From: Chaetoderma sp. LZ-2023a
Taxonomy: Eukaryota; Mollusca; Caudofoveata; Chaetodermatida; Chaetodermatidae
Assembly (NCBI GenBank): GCA_034401795.1
Contig: CM067369.1
Location: 140,938,496 to 141,002,495, forward strand
Direction of reading: 5' to 3'
Length of the DNA: 64,000 nucleotides
Shown here: positions 39,301 through 46,554 of the stretch, in pieces
Layout of the letters: every line of letters begins with the position of its first letter
Numbering within the stretch: position 1 is the first letter of the stretch
Position numbers and translations under genes: made by a program
The notes under the pieces: generated by a model
Database searches by the model: none
Told to the model about the DNA's origin: nothing
What the model saw: the letters and a program-made list of their open reading frames with translations, nothing else

Positions 39301-40003
39301 CCATCAAAGATTTACGCATATGCCTGAAACTCCAACTTGGTCTGTAACTTCTCATAACAAAGCAATTTAGCAATTCTCAGTATAATATCTTGAAAGACTG
39401 CGAAAAAAAGTGCGGAAAACTAATATTTTTCGCATTGCATAAGTCGAAAGGGGACATAACTCCATCAAAAATTTATGTATACGCTTGAAACTCGAACTTG
39501 GTCTGTAACTTCTCATAACAAAGCAATGTAGCAATTCTCAGTATAATATCTTGAAAGACTGCAGAAAAGTGCGGAAAACTAATATTTTTCGCATTGCATG
39601 TCGAAAGGGGGCACAACTCCATGAAAAATTGACGAAAATGTCTGAAACTCGAACTTGCTCTGTAACTCCTTACAATAAAGCGATGCACCGATTTTTCCTT
39701 AAATATCTTGAAGGAGTGCGAAAACAAAGTGCGGAAAGCTGATATTTTTTGTATTTCTTAACTCGAAAGGGTTAACTCCATCAAAAATTGACGTATACGC
39801 CTGAAACTCGAACTTGGTCTGTAACTTCTCATAACAAGGTTTTACCGGTAGGGCACTAATAAACTGCCACATGGCGGGGAAATTGCATTATTCTTGTAGT
39901 ATTTCCTTACGGTTTTACCAGCATTGTCAAGTCCCAAGATAATAACAAAGAATTCATCTTTTTGGAACATGTACTTCCATAATCCTGACATCAGCGTGTA
40001 CAT
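18292..40003 (-). CDS. ARFRP1: ADP-ribosylation factor-related protein 1, seven coding exons (spliced)
   Basis: ARFRP1 is an Arf-like small GTPase that binds the trans-Golgi membrane through SYS1 and recruits ARL1 and its golgins. Translated exons on the minus strand align with the animal protein in order and length: MYTLMSGLWKYMFQKDE with the P-loop GLDNAGKT (residues 24-31), the G2 block ITTTVGLN (53-60), the G3 block WNLGGQE (74-80), YYAESHGIIYIIDAAD, NKQD (134-137), a G5-like SAL and the C-terminus EGIEWLEQSIQRN...EIT. The start Met-Tyr is kept, as expected for the N-acetylated targeting signal. Exon phases agree for exons 1-5. Two oddities stand out: Asp75 of G3 is replaced by Asn, and exon 6 does not read through in one frame. 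It could be a diverged gene with assembly errors, or a decaying copy. Exons: 39911-40003, 36568-36655, 35529-35611, 32679-32760, 30827-30897, 20950-21048, 18292-18369. Confidence 0.88.
18520..20352 (+). repeat. AGCTCACCTGG-family repeat with 619-bp tandem units, in ARFRP1 intron 6
   Basis: The left end TTAGCTCACCTGGCC (18520-18534) is mirrored at the right by GGTCCAGGTAAGCGA near 20334-20348. Inside, units starting CTTCT...GAACCGC...GCCGATTT begin at 18618, 19237 and 19856, a constant period of 619 bases, with the third unit partial. The phrase GGCCATCTTGGAT recurs several times per unit. ORFs across it are not conserved between units, so it is not coding. Confidence 0.75.
20385..20622. mobile_element. 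Palindromic MITE, diverged
   Basis: It has the family centre TGGCTCAATGACCGAGCCA with AAGACTATTT and AAAAGGCTTCTCTT arms. Terminal TTAA sites are only partly kept (ATTAAC at the right). Confidence 0.6.
20677..20761. repeat. Hairpin repeat copy in intron 6
   Basis: AAATATTTTCAAAACAAAGT and its inverse flank a stem GAAAGTTGTTAGTG / GCATCAACTTTC. Confidence 0.7.
20950..21048 (-). pseudogene. ARFRP1: ARFRP1 exon 6 candidate, frame interrupted
   Basis: After acceptor TTCTGTAG the exon reads DVMTVADIRK, matching the family in spacing. It then matches again in another frame as SHECSHLIGQRE...GISALKG, with the G5 SAL at exactly the expected distance from IGxR. The donor is GTATGT. In the first frame a TGA appears at 21016-21018, just past the shift. 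About three to five residues expected before EGIEW are not found. An indel, an assembly error or a decaying exon could explain this; there is no second candidate in the intron. Confidence 0.6.
21250..21482. mobile_element. Palindromic TTAA MITE, best preserved copy in intron 5
   Basis: CCCTTTAACACTC (from 21254) and TTAAAGGG (to 21478) are flanked by TTAA at 21250-21253 and 21479-21482. The central palindrome has arms of about 60 bases with very few mismatches around TGGCTCGATAACCGAGCCA. Confidence 0.82.
21665..21880 (-). repeat. DIRS-B inverted terminal repeat, 3' side
   Basis: It starts AAAAAAGCATCCGC at the outer edge and contains CCAGATGTACTATTATGA. Its inverse is found at 28300-28464. 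Confidence 0.88.
21935..22034 (-). repeat. DIRS-B internal complementary region
   Basis: One half is the inverse of the outer 3' end (ending GCGGATGCTTTTTT) and the other half matches the outer 5' end (GATTCTACTTCGAATA), so the two termini are joined here as in a circle junction. Confidence 0.88.
22035..22644 (-). repeat. DIRS-B 3' non-coding segment
   Basis: It is homologous to 8829-9435 of DIRS-A. No coding signal is present. Confidence 0.75.
22645..23850 (-). CDS. DIRS-B tyrosine recombinase region
   Basis: The minus-strand product ends with the catalytic half of a DIRS tyrosine recombinase: RRRSEIHALS supplies the first Arg, HEVRALAASSALYKG the H-x-x-R pair, and VAQWHAESSFTDFYLRDIS the Trp/His and nucleophilic Tyr. 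An N-terminal helical part with ADFICHLYEVDKLVPSTLAA resembles the DNA-binding domain of the family. The enzyme would insert the circular DNA copy without long target duplications. Confidence 0.88.
   Translation of the reverse strand, partial: KRGDVPSTTDRSLLARPIMVYGSAGPSGLQSNPSSRHKRCNLSEQGSVPSRQTRNVQIDCMDVVKQRAIEGGFSEQAAKFVASARRVSTTKTYNYRINKFAQWCERRDIDPFSASVQHVADFICHLYEVDKLVPSTLAAYKSALASVIPSLTIGGVENDTLNEVIKGMSNLRPRQPIPIPSWNLSLVLQVLGHAPFEPIRTIDIKLLTIKSVFLVAAASARRRSEIHALSAEQDRFVVTGEGLRLLPRLCFLAKNQSLKYPGQPINLPSLTRHDPNSCTWCPVRCLKMYKKRTSEWRDDPKSLWLCLKAPHLRASKDTISRWIVDAIQMSHKIATGKQIDRANAHEVRALAASSALYKGVSLEQVMSVAQWHAESSFTDFYLRDISSTLNPVAVANLSNLN
23851..26047 (-). CDS. DIRS-B reverse transcriptase and RNase H region
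   Basis: The products carry reverse transcriptase blocks GGWRPILNLKPLN, SIDLKDAYFHIP, FGLTTAPRVFT and VHTYIDDWLL, followed by RNase H blocks (TDASLTGWGAVLD, LVRTDNSTVVSYLN) and HIPGRLNILADALSRR. Adjacent frames overlap over several hundred bases, which is typical of DIRS elements. This part would copy element RNA into DNA. Confidence 0.88.
25662..27705 (-). CDS. DIRS-B Gag-like region
   Basis: The first product opens with a Cys/His cluster (CQKCNRF, GHHCVACARCK, PCDVCAKW) close to its N-terminus, then a long Ser/Ala/Pro-rich acidic stretch. The downstream part ends in a Gly/Arg-rich tail. The position ahead of the polymerase and the zinc cluster fit the Gag-like protein of DIRS elements. GC content is clearly higher here than in the surrounding intron. 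Confidence 0.75.
27706..28299 (-). other. DIRS-B 5' leader
   Basis: This is non-coding sequence between the 5' inverted repeat and the Gag-like start. I found no separate element within it. Confidence 0.55.
28300..28464 (-). repeat. DIRS-B inverted terminal repeat, 5' side
   Basis: It is the inverse of 21665-21880 over most of its length, ending at GTATTATTCGAAGTAGAA. Confidence 0.88.
28465..30066. other. ARFRP1 intron 5 DNA, nothing firmly recognised
   Basis: This is AT-rich intron. The 17966 repeat block reappears near 29148-29180, a hairpin half-arm is at about 29605-29640, and a tRNA B-box-like GTTCGATCCGC is on the minus strand near 28955. None of these supports a gene. Confidence 0.45.
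30130..30360. mobile_element. Palindromic TTAA MITE in intron 5
   Basis: TTAACCCTAAAATTTATTC at the left and GGTAAAGGGTAAA at the right are slightly eroded family ends. The central palindrome GGCTCGGTTATCGAGCC is intact. The orientation is opposite to the 21250 copy. Confidence 0.72.
30697..30780. repeat. Hairpin repeat copy, near-perfect, next to ARFRP1 exon 5
   Basis: AAATATTTTGAAAACAATTT and its inverse flank GAAAGTTATTGGTGG / CCACCAATAACTTTC, an almost perfect stem with a loop of only a few bases. It lies about 50 bases from the exon 5 donor. Confidence 0.8.
30827..30897 (-). CDS. ARFRP1: ARFRP1 exon 5 (residues 116-139)
   Basis: Acceptor CTTACAG leads into EKLITNEALDGVPLLVLCNK followed by QDLH, so the guanine-specificity motif NKQD is intact. 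The donor is GTGAGT in phase 0. Confidence 0.93.
31123..31202. repeat. Hairpin repeat copy in intron 4
   Basis: GTTGAATATTTTGAAATTAG is mirrored by a slightly diverged right arm ending GTTTTTAACA. Confidence 0.7.
31300..31548. repeat. Two diverged hairpin repeat copies
   Basis: A right arm lies at 31315-31360 (GTCAAATTAGTATTAAAATA), and a full but diverged copy at 31445-31545 with GGACATGTTGCCGCC in the loop side. Confidence 0.5.
31549..32678. other. ARFRP1 intron 4, nothing recognised
   Basis: This is AT-rich intronic DNA without further exon-like stretches. Confidence 0.45.
32679..32760 (-). CDS. ARFRP1: ARFRP1 exon 4 (residues 89-115)
   Basis: Acceptor TTGGGCAG precedes YYAESHGIIYIIDAADNERL, a close match to the family, and the exon ends one base into the next codon with donor GTAAGA. 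Confidence 0.93.
32824..32915. repeat. Hairpin repeat copy upstream of exon 4
   Basis: CTGTTGAATATTCCAAACAT and ATGTTCAAAATATTCAACAG form the arms, about 65 bases upstream of exon 4. Confidence 0.65.
32916..33514. other. ARFRP1 intron 3, nothing recognised
   Basis: Several TGATGTCATCACG-like words occur, but no unit boundary is clear. Confidence 0.4.
33515..33922. mobile_element. Possible hAT-like MITE
   Basis: The ends CAGGGTTCCCAGCAG and GGCTGGGAACACTG are inverted and fit the CAGNGTTCCC type of hAT ends. Inside, TTTTCCCTGA recurs. I could not see a convincing 8-bp duplication, so the assignment is tentative. Confidence 0.4.
34040..34400. repeat. Hairpin-cored dispersed repeat, copy in intron 3
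   Basis: Left-flank words TGATGTCATAATTAATTACA and TGACATCATAACCATAATGT are followed by the palindrome at 34212-34289 and the right flank GTGGGCAGAGCTTGGCTAGC. Confidence 0.65.
34640..35020 (-). pseudogene. Decayed LINE remnant, C-terminal part
   Basis: The minus strand encodes RWQNSIISNDALF, then a GHVVRMPEDTS-like block and LYKSRRGRN, matching the C-terminus that follows the reverse transcriptase in many non-LTR elements (RW.D.ISN.EL ... RW.GHV.RM). The frame is interrupted several times by stops and shifts, so this is an old remnant. Confidence 0.55.
35090..35460. repeat. Hairpin-cored dispersed repeat, second copy in intron 3
   Basis: The left flank includes GATATCATAATCAAATACA and GTACGAGCTGTTTGTCT; the palindrome is at 35241-35341 with loop GCTGTTGCTGCC / GGCAGCAACAG. 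The copy lies just downstream of exon 3 in transcript direction. Confidence 0.68.
35529..35611 (-). CDS. ARFRP1: ARFRP1 exon 3 (residues 61-88)
   Basis: Acceptor TCTCTAG leads into a split Ile codon, then GKIDIG and FWNLGGQEELQSLWDK, ending at donor GTATGT. The Gln of GGQ (residue 79) is kept. The preceding Asp of the family WDxGGQ motif is Asn here (codon AAT). Confidence 0.92.
35612..36059. other. ARFRP1 intron 2, nothing firmly recognised
   Basis: It has words of the hairpin-repeat flank (TGACTATACTGACATCAGCA) but no core. No coding signal. Confidence 0.4.
36060..36420. repeat. Hairpin-cored dispersed repeat, intron 2 copy with a reduced hairpin
   Basis: CGACATCATAATCATGACAT and TTGTACGAATTGTATGTTTT flank only the right arm (36248-36286), then GATCGATCGATCCCAACACG and TAGAGATTGGCGGGG follow. 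The left arm has been lost. Confidence 0.7.
36568..36655 (-). CDS. ARFRP1: ARFRP1 exon 2 (residues 32-60)
   Basis: Acceptor TTTTAG precedes TYLEQTKTKFNKKYKS, and the exon closes with ITTTVGLN plus one base, followed by donor GTGAGT. It contains switch I (G2). Confidence 0.92.
36656..37214. other. ARFRP1 intron 1, nothing recognised
   Basis: No repeat ends or coding signal identified. Confidence 0.4.
37215..37440. mobile_element. Palindromic MITE, diverged, intron 1
   Basis: The family centre is expanded (GGCTCATTTATCGAGCC followed by a repeat of AATTGAGCC). The arms TTTTTGAAAATTTACCATTG and their inverse are clear; the termini are eroded. Confidence 0.6.
37441..38235. other. ARFRP1 intron 1, nothing recognised
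   Basis: This is AT-rich. A hairpin half-arm is at about 38097-38120. Confidence 0.4.
38236..39837. repeat. 160-bp satellite array, about ten copies, in ARFRP1 intron 1
   Basis: The phrase GCATAACTCCATCAAA or close variants recurs at about 38337, 38498, 38650, 38811, 38971, 39134, 39294, 39455, 39612 and 39770, a period of 152-163 bases. Two monomer types can be told apart: one with TGTAACTTCTCATAACAAAG, the other with TGTAACTCCTTACAATAAAG and CTTGAAGGAGTGCG. Local ORFs are only translations of the satellite. The array ends about 70 bases from the exon 1 donor. Confidence 0.88.
39911..40003 (-). CDS. ARFRP1: ARFRP1 exon 1 (residues 1-31)
   Basis: The ATG at 40001-40003 opens MYTLMSG and the exon ends after GLDNAGKT, the nucleotide-binding P-loop, with donor GTAAGG in phase 0. 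The human protein also has its P-loop threonine at residue 31. Confidence 0.93.
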
Positions 40004-40026
40004 CTGTGGATGAAACAGACAGAAAT

Positions 40027-40225
40027 GTAACCCTTTAATGGATAAATTTGATTCAGAATATAAAATTATTTGTTTATTGAGTGTACATTTGCAGGCCAAG
40101 AAGACTATTTTTGAAAATTTACTACTGGAATTACTGACTCGATTATCGAGCCAGTCATCACAGTAGTAAGCTTTAAAAAACAATCATCTCTTGTCTTGCA
40201 AATTGACATTCCTCAAAAAACCTAA
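40027..40225. mobile_element. Palindromic MITE immediately upstream of the ARFRP1 start codon
   Basis: The end GTAACCCTTTAATGG begins about 24 bases upstream of the ATG (in transcript direction), and the central palindrome ACTCGATTATCGAGCCAGT is clear. It must lie in the 5' untranslated region, in an intron of it, or in the promoter. Confidence 0.65.
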
Positions 40226-40539
40226 TAACAGAAATAAACTTGAGTTACCACTTTTCGTGAGGGGATAATAAGGATATACCCTAATATTATGAAATAGGAG
40301 GGTAAAATTCAAATGCCTGTGATGTATTTTATGTATTGTAAGTTATTCCTCTTCTTCTTCTAAAATTTTGAGAAGGCTAGACTTAAGAGAGGGTGAATTA
40401 TTCATCAGTGTACGTACAGGCAGCGGGGTGGCTGTTTCAAGTTAAAACTATGCACAGTGCTCCACTCGTTCTTTACATGAAGACACGATGATCAGCTGGT
40501 AATCTGTCCAGCATAATCTTAAAAGCTGTCAAGTGTATC

Positions 40540-41420
40540 AGCTTTTGCTGCTTCCGGTGTCAGCAAGTTCCGGTGATTTCATGTTCTTTGGGAAAATTGA
40601 AAACTTGTAACCGTGCTTGCTGAAATGGATTTGTCTTAGTTTGTGGACCCCTCTGGTTCGCCTGTCACAAGCATGCAGATGTTGGACAGCTGGTATATCG
40701 ATCAGGTTATTGATTGTTTTGTACATCATTGTAAGGTGATTTCCCTTCCTATAATGTTCTAGGGACTCACAGTTTAGGTTGACAGTAATCATCTTGGTTA
40801 TGCTGGCCGGATGGTACACCGTAGTTGTTATTGAAGAATTGGGTTGCTCTCCGTTGAACACATTCGATGGATGTGATATAGTTCTTGTTGTGGGGGTCCC
40901 ATAGAGTGGAGGTATATTTAAGTGATGATCTGACGGTGGCTGAAGTGATCTGCTGCATGTAGCTTTGCTGGTGATGCTATTTATGTGGCCATTTCATCAT
41001 AAGGCCTTGGCTGATGATGACACTAATCTACTTGCTACTTGTATCTTTTTGGAGCATGTGTCCATGTAGTTGGTTGTCGAAGGTGGTTTTGCGACGGCGG
41101 TTAGTTATGTAAAGGACAGTACATTTGTCAGGATTAAATGCCATTTACCAGGTTGTTTCCCAACATTCCAGAGCTGAAAGGTCTTGCTTGCTGAAGCATA
41201 ACAGAATTTGCTGGTTTGGCGTTGGTTTGAAAAAGTAATGAGTCATCTGCGAATAACTGGACTTGAGACTGTGTTACTTCAGGTATGTCATTTATGAATG
41301 CAAAGAATAATACTGTTCCCTGAGGGACGCCGGAGATGACATGAGCAGTACTGGATTGCTTATTTTCTAAAATGACACAGTGCATTCGGTCTGTTAGGAA
41401 GTCTTTAGTCCATTTCCAGA
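40540..41420 (-). pseudogene. Decayed LINE (CR1/Jockey-like), reverse transcriptase end and C-terminus
   Basis: The minus strand encodes SSTAHVISGVPQGTVLF, FINDIPEV and VQLFADDSLLF, the palm blocks of non-LTR reverse transcriptases with the FADD catalytic box. After that come FNPDKCTVLYI, YTSTLWDPHNKNYITSIECV followed by QRRATQFF, and a C-terminal block ending near 40540. Frames change several times and stops occur (for example near 41133), so it is a dead copy truncated at its 5' end. Confidence 0.78.
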
Positions 41421-41575
41421 TGAGCCTACATGTGACATAATGTAAGTGTACTTGATCGACAGATCGGATTCGTCCATTTTAGGGGGTTCCCAATCACACT
41501 GCTTGCAAACAACCTATTTCATAACATACAAGTATTACTACCATAGGTACACTGTAGATAAGGTTACCAGTCAGC
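41421..41575. other. Short spacer, nothing recognised
   Basis: It lies between the LINE remnant and the Penelope-like piece. Confidence 0.4.
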
Positions 41576-41797
41576 GTGATTGATGCCTACAGGATCCATA
41601 CAATGTAGTTGATGGATACAGAATTGTTCACGGTTGTTGCGGAAAGTAGTGGCTTCCGTGCTGTCAGGATCGTGATGTAGCACTTCAATAATTCTCTGAG
41701 TGACGTCTGTGGGTCCGTTGTGGGGGAGATTAAAGTGTTGAGCAACAGGCTTGTCTTTGTTGTTTTCAATACCCCTCAAATGTTCTTTGATGCCCAG
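41576..41797 (-). mobile_element. Inverted Penelope-like fragment, GIY-YIG endonuclease end
   Basis: The minus strand encodes KDKPVAQHFNLPHN, then FRNNREQFCIHQLHCMDPVG and IN. The PVAxHFN and RExxWIxxLxxxxPxGIN pattern is the C-terminal part of the GIY-YIG endonuclease domain of Penelope-like elements. It points away from the plus-strand Penelope-like element that starts next to it, an arrangement known for this group, in which inverted partial copies sit at the 5' end. Confidence 0.6.
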
Positions 41798-41887
41798 TCC
41801 TAAATTTAGTCCTCACGTTATTGAGCCTAACCTAGGCCAAAAACATAAAGATCTAAACAGATTCTTTAGAAGACTAAGACTCAAATT

Positions 41888-42125
41888 ACATTTCCAGTTC
41901 TTGCCCTGTAGGTGGGGCTTAGAATACACCTTCCGTATCATCTGCGTGTCGTAAGAGGTAACCCTGACAGAAACCTCGAGTGCTGAAGACGGAGGTTCCA
42001 GGCCACACGGCGTACTAATAAACCATGGATCCACGCACTTAACGCTTATGATCATGTCGATAGTCACTTACAGGACTGGCGGTATGATCAGTGAATGAAA
42101 AGAAGAAGAAGAACATTTCCAGTTC
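41888..42125 (+). mobile_element. GAA-tailed retroposon (SINE-like) with 13-bp target duplication
   Basis: ACATTTCCAGTTC flanks the insert at 41888-41900 and 42113-42125. The body runs from CCCTGTAGGTGGGGCTTAGA to a tail AAGAAGAAGAAG. The reading of the Penelope-like protein continues on the other side, so the insertion is clean. A minus-strand copy of the same repeat is at 63494-63785. Confidence 0.8.
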
Positions 42126-43614
42126 CCACCCAGCTACTGGGAACATGAAAACACACCCATAACGGACACAGTATTAACACAAAATACTAACAACACACCA
42201 GACAGCTTTATGGATAAACTATCACATAAGTTTAAACCAGCTAGCACCTGGACACCCAGTCCAGGTAAGGACGCAACGCTAGATGCTTTCATCAGATCCG
42301 TCAAACATGACATAAACAAAAAGGCACACCGCAGATATGATAACGGTAATCTTTCCAAAACACAACGAAAGATTATTAATCAGTTAAAAAATGATAAAAC
42401 TATCATTATTAAAAAGGCATATAACGGACAAGCAAGACACGGATAACTACAAAAAGGAAGCACTCAGACAACTTACTGACACTAACTACTATGCTAAGCA
42501 AACTGCTGATCCCACTGCGTACCACGCAGAGAAGGTAGAAACCGCCATCACGTACATGATTCTCAGTGGTGAAATCACTAGAGACATAGCCAATGGTCTC
42601 AGAACCGATAATCCACACACGGCTAGGTTCTATCTCTTTCCCAAAATACACACAAAAAAAAATGGCCAACTCACACCTGGGAGATCAATTATCAGTGGCA
42701 ATGGCAGCCCTACTGAACACATCAGCAGTTTCGCTGATGAACACATTAAAATCCATTTAAAGAAAATTAAGTCCGTGACACCACTGACTTCATTAATAAA
42801 CTAGAAGACTTTGGCACCATCCCACCACATGCCATCCTAGTCACCATGGATGTCACCTCACTGTACACCAACATTCCACACAGTGAAGGATTGAAAGTCG
42901 TATCCCAATTTTTAAGAGTTCATGGTTGCCCGGGTTTGCTAACACCATGCAGACTACACAAATTACTCAAAATTGTACTCACGTGTAACAATTTTGAGTT
43001 TAATGAAGAGCACTACCTCCAAATTGGAGGCACAGCGATGGGCACTAAACTAGCACCCAGCTATGCTATAATCTTTATCGCCCAGCTAGAGGAGAAACTA
43101 CTCAACACAGCCAACAAAAAATCCAGCTCTCTACTACCATTACATCGATGACATCTTTATGATCTGGACAGAAGGGTCAGAATCACTAACCGAATTCATA
43201 ACACATATGAATACCACACACCCAATGATCAAATTCACAGCACAACAGTCCACAGAATCCATTAATTTTCTGGACACCGAAGTGTTTATTCGCCCCAATA
43301 GATACTTGGCCTTCGACTTATACACCAAGCCAACAGATACATGTACACATGGGTATCTACACTATTCATCAGCCCACCCCGAGTCGTCTAAAAAAGCAAG
43401 TCAATTAAACGAAATCAAGGATTTCTTTTTTCACGAGAGAGTTGATACTTACCTCCCTAATACTCTTTGATATTGCTAAATATCGGCTTTCACTCAATAA
43501 ACACTCAGAATAAAAACAGTTAGGTGCCCCTACTGGGCAGGGAGTCAGAGTATAGTCCGGCGGATGCCCGCCCCACAATCGCCCATGCGCAGACTAGCAC
43601 TTCCTCTGACTAAT

Positions 43615-44400
43615 TTATTGGCTGACACACATGCAACTATTAAGAGCCTGAAGACTGAGCCTCTGTGGGGTGGAGAGGCCGGGTCCATCAACCTGCTTAC
43701 CGGTGGCGGATTTATGACAAAACTGGATACACTCTACAATCCACCTGGAAATGGTGTCCTTAGACACCCTGCCATGGGGTTCAATATATGACAACCATAA
43801 CGCTGACTGGTCGGTCCGCCACTCCGAAGTACATTGTTTGTACCGGAGCAGCGCCTGGACGGGACACCATGCTTTAGAATTAGGATCATATCTAGTTAAA
43901 GCTGGCAAAAAAAATAGGTTGACCTGGATATTTCAAAGACTGATTCTTAGCCAAGAAATTAATCCTAGGTAGAAGCTTAAGGCCTTCCCCTGTAACCACA
44001 GAACGGTCGTCCTCGGCTGATAAGGCATGAATTTCACTCCTACGCCTAGCCGAGGCTGCAGCAATTAAAAATACAGTTTTAAAAGTTAACATTTTCATAG
44101 AAATGGAACTAAGTGGTTCAAAAGGCTTATCACCTAGTACCTGAAGCACTAGAGATAAACTCCAAGACGGAATCACCGGGGGATTCCTTGGTCTTAGATT
44201 GCCCATGCCTTTAATTAATACATTTAATGTACTTACTTCATCACTTCCTCTATCAGCCAAGCAAGGGATAACAGTCATTAAAGCTGACTTATAACCAGCA
44301 ATAGAGTTAGGCTTGAGGCTATAGGCATCATACAGGTAACAGAGGAAATCAGCTACTACCTGAATAGATGAATCCATTGGATCAATACATCTTTTTGAGC
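43615..44400 (-). pseudogene. DIRS-C tyrosine recombinase region
   Basis: The minus-strand product contains a recombinase-type core with ARRRSEIHALSAEDD, YPGQPIFF, SKDTISRWIVECIQFCH and GLKLLPRINFLAKNQSLKY, all shared with DIRS-D and DIRS-B. It is a fossil. Confidence 0.8.
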
Positions 44401-46554
44401 ACCATCCCGCAAATCTGTTGATTTTATAATTATATGCTCTGGAGGTTGACTCCTGGCTTTGGCCATAAACATGGCTGCTTGCTCAGAAAATCCCTCCTTA
44501 ATTCTAGATTCCTTGACAACATCCACACGGTCAATCGGAACATTGTCCATCAGAGGCAGAGGAACCGGATTGCAGACCAGAAGGTCCAGCAGATCCGTAT
44601 ACCATGAGCGGCTTGGCCAATCCGGGGCGATCAGAAGCACTTGGCACTCCTCCTGTCTGATTTTCTGAAGAATCTTTGGAATCAGGATTGCTGGAGGTAA
44701 TGCGTATGCATACATTCCCGCCCAGCTGATAGCTAACGCATCTCTTGCGAAAGCGCTTGGATCTGGAATCGGAGAGACGTACGTCGTCATCTTCGCATTC
44801 CTCTTCGTTGCGAACAAATCGATGTTGGGTTTCCCCCAATGGTCGAACAGACGATCCACCACACATTGATTTAGTTGCCATTCCGTGGGTCAAACACTCA
44901 TCCTTCGGCTCAATGAGTCTGCTAGCAGATTTAACCTTCCCGGAATATGAACTGCTTTCAAGGTATCCTGTGATCCAGGCACCAGCAAAGCAGTCTCCAT
45001 GTCATCATACAGAGACTGGGCGACTTCGTTCCGCCCTGGCGGTTTATGTAAGTCACTACTGTTGCGTTGTCTGAACGAATAAGAACAATCTTGCCCTGAA
45101 CTTTCTGTAAGAAATGTTCCAGGCCCAGGACTACTGCTCTCAATTCCAGTAGATTGATATGTTCCTTCGACTGTTCCAGATCCCAAAGCCCTGAAATCGT
45201 GGATTCTTCCAGGCAAGTTCCCCACCCCTCCTTCGAGGCATCTGTATACACAGTTACCTGAGGGTGAGGAGGGGTTAGCATAACCCCCACCAGGAGAGTC
45301 TCTGTGTTTAACCACCATTGCAGGTGGTGAATTAGAGGCGCCAACACTGACACGTTCGAGTCCAGTGAACCTGTACTCTGGGTCCATTGCGTCATGAGAA
45401 ATAACTGGATCGGCCGCCTGCGTAAGGCGGCCTGAGGAATGACTGGTTCTCAAGTAAACCCGTGCCAGGACATGACGACTGTCGCACACTGACTGAATTA
45501 CTGAGATGAGTCTCTGAACTCTCTCCTGAGTACGATAAACATATCCTGTCTCTAGATCGAAGAACATCCCCAGGTAAACAAACTTCTGGGATGGAGTCAG
45601 CTCTGATTTTTGGAAATTGATTATCCAGCCTAAGTCTGTGAGAGTCTTCAAAACAATCTCCAGATTGGCCGATAAACTTCCCTGGGTGTGTGCCTTTAAC
45701 AGCCAGTCGTCTATGTACGTGTGGACTGCTATGCTTCTCCTGCGGAGGTATGCAGTAATCATAAGAACCACACAGGTGAAAACCCGAGGAGCCGTGGAAA
45801 TTCTGATGGGTAACACCCTGAATTCCCACTGTCTGCCCTGGAATGCAAATCTCAGGAAGCGACGGAAACTCCTCGCTATGGGGATGTGGAAATAAGCATC
45901 CTTCAAATCTATTGAAGCTGTCCACATTCCCCTCTCTAACCCCGCCAACACCGAGCGCACAGTCTCCATCTTGAAACTGGGCATCTCTATGAACTTGTTC
46001 AATGGCTTGAGGTTGAGAATTGGTCTCCACCCTCCGGTGTTTTTTGTCACCAAGAACAGGGTTGAATAGAAGCCCGAACACTTCTGTGCCGGCTGAATTG
46101 CTCCTTTTTGTATGAGGGAGTTTATCTCCTCCTCGATACACAACCTTTGATCTGGATCTCTCGGATTTGGAGTCCAGATTGGCACCAGAGACAGCCGCGA
46201 TGGCGGGCCTGTCATCCAATCGGGATGATACCCGACTGAAAGCCATCGCAAGACTAAACGGTCCTGAGTCAACCGCTCCCACTCTTGCATGTGGTCGGCC
46301 AGCCGGCCTCCCACCGGTCCACCTAGGGAGAGAGGTGGACATAAGGAGTGCAAGAGTGGCACTGTCTCCTTTGCCAGAAACACCGGAGTGGTTCTCACCA
46401 TGGTAACCGGCCCATCAGGCACGATTACCATGACCAGATCCTCGCACGCCACGACCAGTACTGCGCGCACCTCGGTGTGCGGGTGGTTGCCTGGCTGACT
46501 GCGCCTGAGGAGCCTGCGCCCCCCCCCCCCCTCACTGCTGGCCGAATCGCACAC
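44401..46554 (-). pseudogene. DIRS-C reverse transcriptase and RNase H region
   Basis: Blocks GGWRPILNLKPLN, SIDLKDAYFHIP and VHTYIDDWLLKA identify the reverse transcriptase; VTVYTDASKEGWGTCLEE, LLELRAVVLGL and VLIRSDNATVVTYINRQG identify RNase H. HIPGRLNLLADSLSRR follows. It is a fossil. Confidence 0.85.

Noticed and set aside
38395-39742. Several ORFs of 60-90 residues with similar sequence
   Set aside because: They repeat with the 160-bp satellite period and are by-products of it.
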